Shown here: positions 45,364-57,128 of the stretch, piece by piece
Numbering within the stretch: position 1 is the first letter of the stretch
Layout of the letters: each line of letters begins with the position of its first letter
Assembly (NCBI RefSeq): GCF_026745355.1
Contig: NC_079202.1
Coordinates: 28,697,748-28,761,747, forward strand
Length of the DNA stretch: 64,000 nt
Source: Beta vulgaris subsp. vulgaris
Lineage: Eukaryota > Streptophyta > Magnoliopsida > Caryophyllales > Amaranthaceae
Direction: 5' to 3'
Notes under the pieces: generated by a model
The model's input: only the letters and a program-made list of their open reading frames with translations
Databases searched by the model: none
What the model was told of the DNA's origin: nothing
Made by a program: the position numbers and the translations under genes

Positions 45364-46711
45364 TAATAAGTCATATTTATTTATAGTTTTACGTAAGTTT
45401 GGATTACATATTTGGAGTATATTAGTTTATTTACTAGCAATTTAGGTATGATTTGCAATAATTATCCATTTTGTGCTCTATTACACTTCGTTTGTGTTTT
45501 TCTTAACTTTCCAGGTAGTTTCATAGTTATCTGTAAGCTTTCGAAGCAAACTTTTACGAATTGGTTCGTTGTTGTAAGAAGAGTTGATTCTTCGAGGTTT
45601 TCGAACAATGAATACTTGATCATGAACGTGTCACGTGGGCTTTATGATCATCTGAAGTGAAGGTAGCCTCTGTGAATTTCGTTGGAAACTAAACTTGAAT
45701 AGCTTCGCAACAGTATATCACATACCCTAATGCGATGTCTATAACTCAAGATACAACTCTCTAAACTCAACCTTGTGAATTTGAAAATGAACCAGTGCCC
45801 AATAGTCTCCCATCTGCTCCACTACTACTGCCTGGCTAGCTGGGAACCCAGCAATCGCTGGTTAGTCTACCCAGCTAGGTGTCAAGGAGTTATGTGTTTG
45901 CGATTAATTCTAGTACATCATCCAATGATATAATTTCTTGAAATTAGTTAACTTTCTAATTTCTTTTGCTTTCCTTGTTTTTAGAATGAGTAGAATTTAG
46001 AAAATTATAAATACTCGAGGGATTATCTTTTCTCCCTTATGTTTTATTTTCCCTTAGAATATCCTTCCATGTTCTATTTGATTTGCCCTCTTCTTCTATT
46101 CTCTCATGAACCCTAGTTCTTATTTCATCAATTAATTAATCATCGATGTATTTTCTTTACTACTCTATTTTCTATATTAATTACTTCAACTATGTTTCAT
46201 TATTAAATTTAGTTTTTATTCTTTATTTTAGTTTAAGTAGTTTATATTCTACGATTTTGGGAATCCATGTTTATACTAGGAATCCTTCTTAATACTTGTT
46301 TATGGTTTGATTAGCCGTTTATATTTCTGATTGATTAGTGTTTTTTTTTATCTTACAACCTGATCAATTGTCTGATTAAATCTTGCTAATAAGAGTTAGA
46401 ATTGTTGAAAGATCGACTTTTAGAGGCTTACCTACCATTAGCCATTCAAAGTATGTCAGAGATCGTATTGCATATGTTGAATTGAGAGCTTTAATGCCAG
46501 ATTATTTGATTAACTTGTGCTATAATCTTAATACTTGAACTATTGATGATATTTGATAGATTATAGTTATGAACATGGTGGATCATTACCCTAAATTCTT
46601 TTAGTTTTATTTTTGTATTTTATTAGCCTTGAATTGATTCTCACATCGCTAATCTTGTTTAGTTTTTCCGTAATTTAGAAGTTACATCACTAGGGGAAAA
46701 AAAAAAGAAGG

Positions 46712-46878
46712 GCTGCGCAAGAAGGGCTGCGCTTTTTATATAAGCGCAGCCCTATAAATGAAGGGTTGCGCTTTTCTACAAAAGCGCAGCCCTACAGAAC
46801 AGAAGGGCTGCGCTTTTGTAGAAAAGCGCAACCCTTCAGTTAGTAGGGCTGCGTTTTTTTTAACAGGCGCAGCCCTAT
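46712..46878. repeat. Left subterminal hairpin array of the small CACTA
   Basis: Successive inverted copies of aagggctgcgcttttct/agaaaagcgcagccct make at least two back-to-back hairpins with stems near 17 bp. In CACTA elements such motifs are transposase-binding sites. Confidence 0.85.
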
Positions 46879-47917
46879 TGGGCCTTAAAACAAACACCCG
46901 CTAATAAACTTTAGCATTCTCACAAAAAAAACCCTTGCTCATAAACTTCACGCCTCCCTCTTCTCTCTCTTCTCTCTCATACACCCCCCCTCTTCTCTCT
47001 CATACGCCCCCCCTCTTCTCTCTCTTCTCTCTCATACGCCACTTCTCTCTTCTCTCTCATACGCCCCCCTCTCTTCTCTCTCTTTCCTCCCTCTCATATG
47101 CCTTTTACACTCCTTCGTTCGAATTTTCTGGTTATCAAATGCCTTAAAACAGACGACAAACACCGTGACTTCATCTCCTTCGTTCGATTTTGAGGTTATC
47201 TTCATCTCCTTCGAGAAATTCCCTCCTTCGTTCGAATTTTCTGGTTATCTTCATCTCCTTCGTTCGATTTTGAGGATGTTTGCAAGTACACCGTGACAAA
47301 CACCGGTTATCTTCCTCTCCTTCGTTCGTCTCCATCAACCCCGACGAGTTGGTCTTCAGATCTATAATGTTAGGGGTTTTTTTTGCATTTTTATTCATTT
47401 TCGTTCATCTTTTTTCAATTTTGTTCTATTTTCGTTCCTTTTTTTTTTCTATTTCCGGTCGTTCGTTGCAGCAATTTCAGATCTATAATTTTAGGGTTTT
47501 TTCTTCATTTTTTTCATTTTCGTTTAATTTTTGTTACATTTTTCGTTTCTGATTTTGTTTATTTGTAATTGTGATGTAATTTTTTCGGTTTTTCTTTTCA
47601 GGATATTAATTTCTGTTTTTTTGGTTTGTATTCAATTCTTTTTGTGTAATTACTATGTAATTTTTTGTAATTCTTTTGTAGTTTTTGGGATATTTTTCAT
47701 TTTGGTGATTTTGTTGAATATTTTGCTGCAGTTATTACTTTTTGTTGTACTGTTTCTGTTTTATTTCGATGTTTATGTCAATTTTGCGCAAATGTTGATG
47801 GTGGATAATGAATTGTGTTTGTATTTGATGTTTAAATGTCAATTTTATGTTGTTGTTCGTAATATTTCTCTGTATAAAAAATGAAAAAAAAAAAAAAAAA
47901 ATTCTTTTTTTTGGGTC

Positions 47918-48160
47918 AAAAGGGCTGCGTTTTTTTACTAAAAGCGTAGCCCTTCAAGCTTAGAAGGGCTGCGCTTTTTACTAAAAAGCGCAGCCCTTCT
48001 AAGTTTGAAGGGCTGCGCTTTTTAGTAAAAAGCGCAGCCCTTTGTTGTGAAGGACTGCGCTTTACTAGCGCAACCCTACTTGAAAAGTGAAGGGCTGCTG
48101 TTGAAAGGGCTGCTGTAAAAAAGCGCAGCCCTACAAGCCATTTTTAGCGCAGCCCTTCTT
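47918..48160. repeat. Right subterminal hairpin array of the small CACTA
   Basis: Three or more inverted pairs of agggctgcgctttttact/agtaaaaagcgcagccct, near-perfect and continuous from about 47966 to 48043, then decayed copies to the terminal repeat. Confidence 0.87.
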
Positions 48161-48289
48161 CATTTTTCCACTAGTGCATTTAAACAACCATCTCTTTGTG
48201 GATTCGACCCTATTTACCCTACTACATTGGTAGAAGGTTTTGATAAGAATTATTTTTGCCTCTTAATATCCTGTTTCTTGAGGCCATTT

Positions 48290-48620
48290 ATGAGATTCGT
48301 ACATATACTAAGCTCTTGAAACAACTAGTGTCCGGCAAGAACAAAGCTTGCGAAGCTGCTAGTGAAGCTCTCTCAAGAGTGTAGTGTTATTCTTCTTAAT
48401 AAGCTTCCTCTAAAGTTGAGTGATCCTGGAGGCTTCTCCATTCCAAGCTTGATTGGGGATGTGACTATTCAATGGGAACTTTGTGATCTTGAAGCCAGTG
48501 TAAGTCACATGCCTAATACTATTTTTAAGAAACTTGAATTTGGTGATCTTAGCCTTAGTCGCGTCTCTATATAACTAGCGGATAGGTCTATCAAATATCG
48601 TTTGAGTGTTTTGGAGGATG
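48290..48620 (+). pseudogene. Gypsy (Athila-type) gag-protease fragment
   Basis: Frame 48362-48574 plus neighbouring codons read SVILLNKLPLKLSDPGGFSIP, LCDLEASVSHMPNTIFKKLE and, past a stop, LADRSIKYR. This matches the protease region of Athila-like Gypsy elements, where LCDLGASINLMP is usual; the active-site Gly is Glu here. A frameshift precedes 48362. It is cut at about 48640, where opposite-strand Copia sequence begins. Confidence 0.8.
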
Positions 48621-48639
48621 TACCTCTCCAAGTTAGCAA

Positions 48640-49060
48640 ATTCATCATAAATAGACTTAATTTCTATCATCCTGATTTCTTCGAAATCACCCCGTAATGC
48701 TTGTAAACGATTTTTTCTAACCCTTTCGAGTCCTTTACATATCGTTGCGACTATATCCTAAGCTTCATCACTTGTGGTTGCTATCAAGATCTTTACAAAT
48801 GTTTCACGGTCTACTCTTGTATAGATAGAAAATAATGTCCTTTGATCTTTTTTCTGATTTTCTTTCAATTCATGTTTCTTTTCTTGAGCTAATGAGGATT
48901 TGGTCTCATCCAATGGTTTTTCCAACCCATCACTAATAATTTCTCACAAATCTTGGGAACCAAAAAGTGCTTTTATTCTAATACACCAATCTTCATATTG
49001 GTCTTTAGATAATTGGGGTACTTGGTTGAACAAAGTTGGTAGACATATTTTTTGTGATAT
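48640..49060 (-). pseudogene. Copia gag-like (UBN2) fragment
   Basis: The minus strand reads one frame with only two stops: YEDWCIRIKALFGSQDL, stop, ISDGLEKPLDETKS, then RTLFSIYTRVDRETFVKIL, TTSDEA, stop, then CKGLERVRKNRLQALRGDFE and IKSIYDEFAN. Both stops stand where Trp is usual (tga and tag for tgg). This is the gag of a Copia element; the rest of that element is not nearby. It joins the preceding fragment directly in opposite orientation. Confidence 0.82.
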
Positions 49061-49348
49061 TCAAAAATAACTTGGCCCTAGTACCAAATTTAGGAGTTGC
49101 AATTTACAAATTTCTTACTCAAATAATTATAAGGATTATATTAAGAAGAAACATATATGAGTTACAATCCAAAAACATTTATACTTCCCTTTTATATATC
49201 TTTCAAATATAAAACTTCTTCAACTTATCTCTGCTTTCTTTCTCAGTTACTATTCCTTTTTTCTGCTATTTTTTTATTACAATGAATCAATAATTCTACA
49301 TGTATATAACTTATGGTTTACTAAACAAATAAAGGATGAAACTAATTA
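49061..49348. other. AT-rich spacer without recognised feature
   Basis: No ORF, repeat or end structure that I can support; possibly more decayed retroelement sequence. Confidence 0.5.
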
Positions 49349-50936
49349 TCATTTTAAACCACTATCTAACTTGAACAAAAGTAAATTAATCATAGTAATG
49401 CTAAATAAAAGTTTGATTTTCAACACATTTGTGACAACTACCCTAAATTGATTGTTTGAAATGAGTTGAATGAAAGCCGATTTGAACTCAAAATTATTTG
49501 CTTGTGTGGTGGGTGTGACAATAACACTTGTTCGAAGCATATGCCATAGGACCACAAAACTATTTCTTGCTCTAATTCATCAAAACTACAGGATGGAACT
49601 TGTAAAACTTTTAGGACTTTTAACGAAAGGAGGATGTAGTTGTTCTTGCACTCTCCCGCCTCTCACCCCTCTTCTTATAGCGTTTACGGTTCTCTCCATT
49701 TCCAAATCAAGTGGAATAATAGGCAAGGCACGATTGCTTTGTGGCATAAAAGACCACAAGGCTCAAGAGGAGTACTCAAACAATTTAGGAAAAAACCAAG
49801 TAGAGTTATGGGATTAACATGTATTGGGGATATGCAAAGGGAATAAACAAAACTAAACACCACTAAAATCATTCTTAGGGAGTTTAGATTCCTAAATGTA
49901 GCAAAAAAAAAAACCTATATGTTTCATGGCGTTTTAACCTAACTAGGCAAAGTAAGGAATTGAAATCAAACCCAAGTCAAAACAAATCAATAAGTGAAGT
50001 ATGACAACTAATCAATCATTCATGAGTTCAACCACATAAAAGTAAACCATTAAGGGAGAAACAAAGGATCAAAAGATGATGGAGCTCAGATCAACTAAGT
50101 CACCAATCAACATTAATGATTGAAAATGCACAAATACCAAAAATAACAAACCCAATGAGCTCTACTTATGAAAATATGATGGAGACAATGATTGGACAAC
50201 TCATAATCCTAATTAATGAACTATTGACTACCCATCATACTAGTAAACATCCTAAACATGAAAAACTAGCAATAAATCACCAATCTAAATGTAGAAAGAT
50301 AGAGACATCAAAGAAAAAAAAAACAAAAAAAAAAACTAGAGAACAAACAAGAAAAAACTAAGAAAAGATGAAACTTTAATCTAGATTAAACTATTAAACA
50401 TGAAGATTAAACAATAAAATTATGAAACTAACAAGCTAGAAATGCATAAAAATAATGAGAAAGAAAGAAAGGATTGAGAGGATTACTAAGGAAACAAGAA
50501 CTGTAAAGAAATTTTCACTTTTAAATTGATTTTGAATCTCCAAATCACACCTCTTGAGCTAAGTTTTCTCTCTCCTATACCAGTAGCTAAGTTTAGGGTT
50601 CTAAAAAATCTAGCTATCTTTCCAAAAGAGAGTAGGGGAGTATTTATACCTAACTAATTACAGATGTCATAAAAGCAAAGAAATGCAAAAATGGACCAGT
50701 GGGTAGTAGCCCGGGTGGGCTTGTGTGCAAGTGCTGAGGCGGATTGGGAAAGAGCCGAGGCGGTGCAAGGTGACCGGGCTTGAGAAATAAGCCCAGGTGT
50801 GCGCCAATCTTCTAGAAGTAGGCAGGAAATTTGGCTCATGATGAGCTCGAGCGGGCGGACTGGTCTGGGGGCTATATGGAGCTTGGGGGGCTACTGGGCT
50901 CAACAGAGCTTTCAACTTCCCGAGCAAGCTTCTTCC
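49349..50936 (-). pseudogene. Decayed Gypsy leader/LTR and gag start, minus strand
   Basis: The minus-strand frame 49555-49349 reads TTQANNFEFKSAFIQLISNNQF, the start of an Athila/Tat-like gag; helix-rich gag-type codons precede it near 49750-49600. Further upstream the AT-rich stretch 49900-50640 holds no gene. A TATA-like gtataaatac (plus-strand 50640-50649) and a more GC-rich block (50690-50920) look like LTR promoter sequence. I could not find the LTR ends. Confidence 0.5.
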
Positions 50937-50970
50937 TTTTATTTTTTTTTATGTGAACAAAGCAACCGTC

Positions 50971-51982
50971 TTACATTACCATATTAAAAATAGTCTTACA
51001 GTCATTCCGATACACATCCATACAATAACTAGGGGGAGTGGGAAAGCTCCGAGTTACATTCAAAGTACCATCATCCTTCCTACAATATTTAGCCATTACA
51101 TCAGCCGTTTCATTGAGCCTCCTGCAGCAATAGTCAATCCTCGCTCCCGGAATGTGCTTCCATAACTTTCTGCTATGGTACAACATACTCGTATATTTGT
51201 TAATATTAATGTCAGGACATCCTAAAAGAGTAACCGCTACTTTGCAATCTGAATATAATATAACATTTGTTTACTTATGACAAAAAGCAATGGATAACCC
51301 AAGGTAGATGGCCATTATTTCCGACAATAGAGGGTCTAGAGCGAAGGGCTTTCTGCTGAATCCCAAAACCCACTTCTCTAACCAATCCCTGACCACCCCA
51401 CCCAACCCAATTGGTGTATTCTCACTAGAAAAGGCAGCATCCACATGGATAACGGTATCAAAGAAATTTAAGTCGCTTGCTATTTGGAAAGGGGTTCTTG
51501 GAGAGGGGAGGTCATTTGATATTCTTAACCATTCAATGGTGGCCATAGTAGCCTTTTGGAGAATTTTCTTAGCATCCGAGGGATGCTCTTTGTTAAAGCT
51601 GCACGAGTTTCGATCTTTCCAGAGTTCGTAACAGATATACGGGAAGAGTAGGGCCCACTCAATCCCCTGCATCTGTGTCTCCGTACCCATATTTGCTTTT
51701 ACCCAGTCCTGAATGGGGCTACTTCTAGGTATTTGGGATAACTGACAATTCCAAACTGGGACGAAAAAATGCAGTACGGATAACATGAATGGAGTTCTCG
51801 TACGGATGCTTACAACGGGGGCAAACCCAATCGGGGGTGATTTTTCTTAATGCTAAAAGTGCCTTATGCGGAATGCGATCACAGCATAAGAGCCAAAGAA
51901 AAAGTGTTATTTTGGGTTCAATTCTACTCTTCCAAAGCCATTTTAGATCCACCTGAGGCTGAGCTATAAGATGCGAATACAC
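50971..51982 (-). pseudogene. LINE-C zf-RVT and RNase H domains
   Basis: 51982-51725: WLWKSRIEPKITLFLWLL and CPRCKHPYENSIHVI, the zf-RVT linker. 51786-51271: HVDAAFSSENTPIGLGGVVRD with the first RNase H Asp, and LLSEIMAIYLGLS with the Glu. In the bases to 51186 lies a SDCKVAVTLLG block, and 51186-50971 has RRLNETADVMAK with the last Asp. RNase H domains at the C-terminus are known in one plant LINE branch. A stop at 51271 (a taa after FCHK) and frame changes break it. Confidence 0.85.
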
Positions 51983-51999
51983 TTTGGCCAGCGAGAATC

Positions 52000-53720
52000 A
52001 GGAGTGATCCACAAAGGTTGGTATAAGTAAGTCCTCTAGGTCACTAACTGGAACTGGGATACTCAAGATTCTATCTCTAACAAAGTCGGGCAATTCAATA
52101 GTGTTTGCACTTAAATCCCATTTTCCCCCTATTACCATGTCTTTTACCTTGCTCTCTTCCTCCTCATATTTTCTCAATGGGCCTTGGATGAAATCTCTAA
52201 TAGGTCCAATACCCAACCAGTTATCCATCCAGAACCTAACACGGTCGCCATTTCCTACAGTGCACATATTATTTCTCTGCAAGATATCCCACCCCTTCCC
52301 TATATTTTTCCACAGTACTGATCCATTTTTAAACTTTGTTGTGTGATCCGCATGGATGTATTTGGACCAAATACACTCCTGAGCAAGGTTTGGGGGGGCT
52401 TGGGATACTTTTCACCCAATCTTTGGGCGTAAAAGTCATGTCCTTTCCCACGCGATGAATTTTCTTGTCCCCCCACAAAAAGTCATTCGAAATTCGATCT
52501 AGATACTTAAGGTTAGAGCTAGGAAGGACACAGGCCTGCATATAGTAAGCAGGAATGGTCGATAGGGTTGATTGAATCAAAAACAGCCTTCCAGCGTTTG
52601 TTAGGAATTTTGTTTTCCACATTCCTAATTTCCTTCTAACTTTGTCAACTACAAACTGTGTCTGGGCTCTGGTGGGTCTTTTGTGCGATATCGGGAGGCC
52701 TAGATATATCCCAAGGTCCAGGCTCTCCCTAACATTTATGGTATCTTCAATAATTGTTTATGGCTCCGATCAGTGTTAGGAGAGAAAATCAATTTACTTT
52801 TTAGTTCATTTATTTTCTGACCCGACACCTGACAAAACTTCTCGAGAGTTTGTCGAACCGCAAAAGCAGTATCCTCGTCCACTCTCCCAAAGAGAAGTAG
52901 ATCATCTGCCAAGAAAAGGTGCGAAATGGGTACCTTCTTTCTCCCTACCCAGAATGGAGTCCATTCTTCTCTCTCACAGCTCCCTAGGATGGCTTTAGAG
53001 AGGGCCTCGAGGTAGATATTAAACAGATAAGGGGACATAGGGTCGCCCTGGCGCAACCCCCGAGAATGGTAGAATGTGTCCGACTTCCTACTATTGATCA
53101 ACACAACTGAGGAAGCTTTCGAGACACACTCCATAATGAAGTTCACCGAGTTTAAAGACAAGTTGCAATCAAGAAGGCACTCTCTGACAAAGCTCCATTC
53201 CACCCTATCATAGGCTTTTTCTAGGTCAATTTTTAGCGCAAACCAGCCCCATTTACCTTTCTTTTTGTTCATCGAGTGGACAATCTCCAAGGCGACAACT
53301 AAATTAATGTCCGGCCCTCTACCCTTTATGAAGTTATTTTGGTACATGGAAATCCAGGTAGGGATGTGGGGTTTAAGCCGGTTGACAAGAATTTTTGTGA
53401 CCAGCTTATAACGAGTATTACACAGACTAATTGGTCTATATTGCTTGATGGTTTCAAGGGATTCCTGTTTTGGGATTAAACAAATTAACGCTTGGCTTAG
53501 GCCTTTAGGCAGGTAACCCTTCCTAAATCAGTTTCTAATAGACTCGCAAACATCTCTCCCCACCACTCCCCAAGACTTCTGGAAGAATGAAGGATGGAAA
53601 CCATCTGGCCCTGGGGCTTTTAAGGGTTCCATAGAGAATAGGTCATCTCTTATTTCCTCCATTAACGGGGTATCCCTAATCATATGTCTAAAACTACTTC
53701 CGGCCTCGGGCAGTTAACTT
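52000..53720 (-). pseudogene. LINE-C reverse transcriptase
   Basis: 53347-52736 carries NFIKGRGPDINLVVALEI, ALKIDLEKAYDRVEW, RGLRQGDPMSPYLF and SHLFLADDLLLF (LADD active site). The fingers lie upstream (PGPDGFHPSFFQKSWG near 53600). The thumb and linker lie at 52622-52329 and 52282-51998 (GNGDRVRFWMDNWLG). Stops at 53526 and 52736 and other frame changes make it inactive. Confidence 0.88.
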
Positions 53721-53825
53721 GCTCCATGGAGTACAACAGGATATAGAACCTAAGGATATGTCTCTTAATCTCCAATGGATCGACTATATCATTCCCCACC
53801 TCATCTCTAAGGTTAAGGATCCTAT

Positions 53826-54935
53826 TTAATGCTCGCCAAATGGTAACACTACGGTGAAACTAGTGTTTTTATCTCCCTCCCCGATTTTATACATCCTACT
53901 TTTGGAGCGCCACAGGAGCGCTTCTTGGTCCAGGGTTCTCATGATATCATTTTGAAGGTCTTTTTCTAGATTTTGATGGAACAAAGATAGCGGGTGGTCC
54001 TGGAGATATAGCTGGACCCCTTTCAGTCTTGCAAGGAGGTGTCTTTTTCGGGCATGAACATTCCCAAAAGAGTTGTGGTTCCAATCCACCAGGGTTGTCC
54101 TGATGTGATCAATTTTTTCCCCCAAGAGGGTCGGGATACTAGGCCAGGCTTGCCTAACTACGTCTAAGACTCTGCTATCTAGAGTCCACATTGGCTCAAA
54201 CCTAAACGGCTTCGGCCCCTCCATAGGGCGATGATTTTCTAGCTTCAATAAGATAGGGCAATGGTCGGAGGTGACACGAGGGGGATGCCAAAGGTTGTGG
54301 GCCGGGAACGCATTAATCCAATCATCATTTGCCTAACCCCTATCAAGCCTCTCATAAATCGGGTTATTGCTACGATTATTTGTCTAAGTATACTTAGGTC
54401 CATTATATCCAATATTAAGCAAGTTGTAGTTATTCATAGTATTAACAAACATATTAGTTCTATGATACGAGATATTTCGGCGACCAAGCTTTTCATTTCT
54501 ATTTGTCACTTCATTAAAATCTCCTAATACTAGCTAGGGTTTATTAACATTTAGGGGAAAAGACAGAAGTTTATTCCATAAATCGTTACACATGCAAAAT
54601 TTAGGGCTAGCATATATAGCAGAAAAAAGAAAGGAAGTTTTCATATTACGTACCTCCAAAACCCCATGCACTCCTTGATCACCTTCCGCGATGTTTTGGA
54701 AATCAACCACATGCGAGTTCTGAAGGAGGAGGATGCCTCCGGCAAAACCCACAGGATCCACAAGAAACCAAGAGTCCATACCCTACCCTTGAAGAATAAC
54801 CGCGGTCCTCTCCCTGGAGACCCACGTCTCAACTAGCACCACGAGAGAAGGTGTGTGATGATGCATAAGCAGTCGAAAGTTCGACACAAAGGATGTGCTA
54901 TTAATTCCCCGCACATACCAGAATAGGATCGACAT
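53826..54935 (-). pseudogene. LINE-C endonuclease
   Basis: From about 54935: SILFWYVRGINS, VVLVETWVSRERTA, then PVGFAGGILLLQ (54740), FSAIYASPKF, and about 54540 LVLGDFNEV. It ends with RVTSDHCPILLKLEN near 54270. The downstream frame 54248-53826 is the helix-rich linker with SRMYKIGEGDKNTSFT. Catalytic Asn, Glu, Asp and SDH are all visible, but stops (54783, 54534) interrupt the protein. Confidence 0.85.
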
Positions 54936-55019
54936 TCCTTTAACTAAATTGGGGGTGGCCATGATCCTCTTATGAAACCCCTCATTTTTGTGCTCCCACG
55001 GATCGATTTCTTGTCCAGT

Positions 55020-57128
55020 TTAGGGACAAATCCAAAGCTTCCGGTGGGGCCACAGAACCATCTCTGCCTCGCGCGGGTTTTTTCTCCCTTTTTCCTCTTC
55101 CCAAGAGACATTCATTTCCAGTTGCTTCATGGGTCTTTGTAACCGGGCTATAATCAGTGCATCTGTGTTACTCATGGCTTGCACACGGAGCTGCATGTGG
55201 TTTATCAATACCACCGTTCGAGTCACGGGATGTATGGGGGTTGGGTCCAACCAAGGGTCGAGATTCATAAGGAGCTCTCGGTCCTCCACCTCGTCTTTCA
55301 CTTCTCTCTACAGAACCCACTGAATGAAAATTCTGAATAGGGGTGGGAGGTGTTTTGTCATTTGGAACTGAGGGATGTGAGGAAACATTATTTTCGAGTT
55401 CGCATACATGATCAAGGGTTTGTATATTTCTGGAGTCAGTTTCGGGTTTAGCATTAGAGCTTTGACCTCCTTCAGACTGATGTTGACATAAATCTCCGGT
55501 GACTCCGGGAGCAGGAAGTCGGCATAGCCCGGATTCAACTCGGGCAATAGGGATCTCACTGGTCGGGCATACCTTATGAATGAAAGGTCCTTCCCAATAT
55601 GAATTTTCAAGGGTTGGGGTGATGATGGAGTGGAGATTGGTGGAGGGGAGGCTGCGGAGGGGGTGTAGGATTCCATCTGATCCATATTTGTTATTTTCTT
55701 TTTGTTTAGAGGAAATGGGGAGGGTGTTTACAGGTATAGAAGAGGAGGGAGCTGGGTTTATAACATGGAGGGAGGGTTTTTTAGGGAGGGGTTGACATGA
55801 CTCCACTGTTTTACTTTTTCTCAGAGGAAGTGAGGGTAGCCTTACTAGGGGACATGAAAGGTACGATGTGAGAAGGCTCTAGCAAATCCACAGAACAACT
55901 CCGAAGAAGATTTTGGGCTGGGGAAGGATTTTCTTCAGTTGTATCTGAACATCCGACATTTTGAAGGAGAGAAAAAGAGTTAAGATTTTCTATTTTTTCG
56001 TGATTTGCAGGAATTACGGCTCCCTTTCCAAGAGTTGTCAACTCCTCATTTAATGCAGCCGCCTTTTTTTGTTTTGAATCTGCGGGATTTTCGGGAGTCA
56101 AAGTACTATTGGATATTTGGGGCTTACTCCCTCTTTTGGAACTCTTGTTCCGGATCTTATCACTCCGGTTTACCACCTTCGTCCACTGTTCCTCCTCATT
56201 CGACTCACTGCTTTGTGGATTTCCGGCGGTCTCCACCTCTTTCTTATCCATGATTTGGCGAGATGGACAATTCCTCTTTGCGTGGCCTACTCGATTGCAG
56301 ATAGTACAACACCACGGCCCCTCGACGTAGACCATTTCCTATGACACCCCTCCAATCCTCACTTTGCTGGGCATGAGCTTACCTTTCTGCATCAGGACAC
56401 ATATTGTCGCAAACCGTCTTCTACCACCCTCTATGTAGTGGGAATCAATTGTAATAGTTTTCCCCACTCCATTTCCTATCTTTTCGAGCATATCCCTTCG
56501 GAAAAATTCTATTGGTAACCCGGGCAGGTGAATCCATATGAGGACTTCTCTAATGGTCGCTGATCTAGCTTGGAATCCGGGCATCCATTGTTGTACCCAT
56601 ACCAAGCATCCTTGAATGAAGTACGGACCCCCTGCCAAAATGGAAGATTTTTGAGTTGGTGATGAACACTTAACCATATAGAATCCAGTTTCTACCGCTA
56701 TTAAGTCTAGCAGACCTTCCCAATTCCACACCTTGCCCAGTTCAGATTTTAGATAATCATGGGTGAAGGATCGTCCCAGTACTTTGCATGTAATAGCCAT
56801 TTCCCAAGGTTTAGCAACGTCAAGGTATTCTTTTCTAGAGATAGGAATAAACACCTCCCCCTCATTTAAAGGGGCTGACACTTCAATCGCAAATGGGGGT
56901 TCAGGAAGATTTAAAGGGATAGATGCAGTCATCAATGCACCTGGATTTAGGGAGACAGATGATAATAAAGCATCTCTAAAGGACAAAGGATTTTATTCTT
57001 TTGCAGAAGCATTTATGGCTTGTGAAAATTCACCTTCTTCAATTTACAGAGGGGGGGTAAGGGGGGAGAGGGTCAGGACTAGCAGAGGGGTGGGGGAGTG
57101 GGGGTGGGGACCTTGGTTTTGTTGCCAT
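55020..57128 (-). pseudogene. LINE-C ORF1, DUF4283 protein with CCHC knuckle
   Basis: An N-terminal Pro-rich part begins at ATG 57128 and is broken near 57040. The frame 56986-56339 is DUF4283: KPWEMAITCKVLGRSF, GFYMVKCSSPTQKSSIL, GPYFIQGCLVWVQQW, VLIWIHLPGLPIEFF. After a stop, 56335-55811 has the knuckle CCTICNRVGHAKRNC, then a Ser/Asn/Glu-rich tail; 55806-55020 continues the low-complexity tail in shifted frames. It would bind LINE RNA. At least three breaks. Confidence 0.85.

Larger units (their letters stand above)
46688..48176. mobile_element. Small non-autonomous CACTA element
   Basis: Ends CACTAGGGGAAAAA and, from the right, CACTAGTGGAAAAA, flanked by the 3-bp duplication CAT (46685-46687, 48177-48179). 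Both subterminal zones are packed with aagggctgcgctttt and its complement. The middle (46900-47880) has a (ct)n-rich part, repeated 'ctccttcgttcgattttgagg' words and T-rich sequence resembling a plant gene leader and first intron. No transposase was found; the Phe-rich frames in the T-rich part are chance. Confidence 0.92.
15021..48256 (+). mobile_element. Pol-less Athila-like Gypsy derivative (LARD) interrupted by four other elements
   Basis: Sequence 15021-15687 plus 42210-42384 matches about 45968-46687 plus 48177-48256, so these are the two LTRs of one plus-strand element. After the first LTR comes a decayed primer site (gttgccgggga, 42393-42403), as in Athila elements, which have ggcgccgttgccgggga. 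The internal region to 45363 holds the Athila-type landmarks gtgcgggacc...gggaggtaaccc and 'agcttgggggag', but no RT or integrase. The 5' LTR is hit by the Copia element and by LINE-B, which itself carries the large CACTA; the 3' LTR is hit by the small CACTA. Confidence 0.75.
45364..48256 (+). repeat. LARD 3' LTR, interrupted by a small CACTA
   Basis: Begins near taataagtcat after a purine-rich agcaggggag (a typical polypurine tract to TGATAAGT start, decayed). 45968-46687 and 48177-48256 match the 5' LTR. The last part differs from the 5' copy: the expected ...tatca end is missing and Gypsy protease-like sequence follows, so the 3' end is truncated or rearranged. No gene. A 9-bp stem hairpin lies at 45836-45878. 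Confidence 0.7.

Noticed and set aside
47280..47884. Phe-rich hydrophobic ORFs that look like membrane proteins
   Set aside because: They arise from T-rich sequence in the core of the small CACTA and have no family resemblance.
49470..49817. 115-codon plus-strand ORF
   Set aside because: It overlaps the minus-strand Gypsy gag start, which has family motifs; the plus frame has none.
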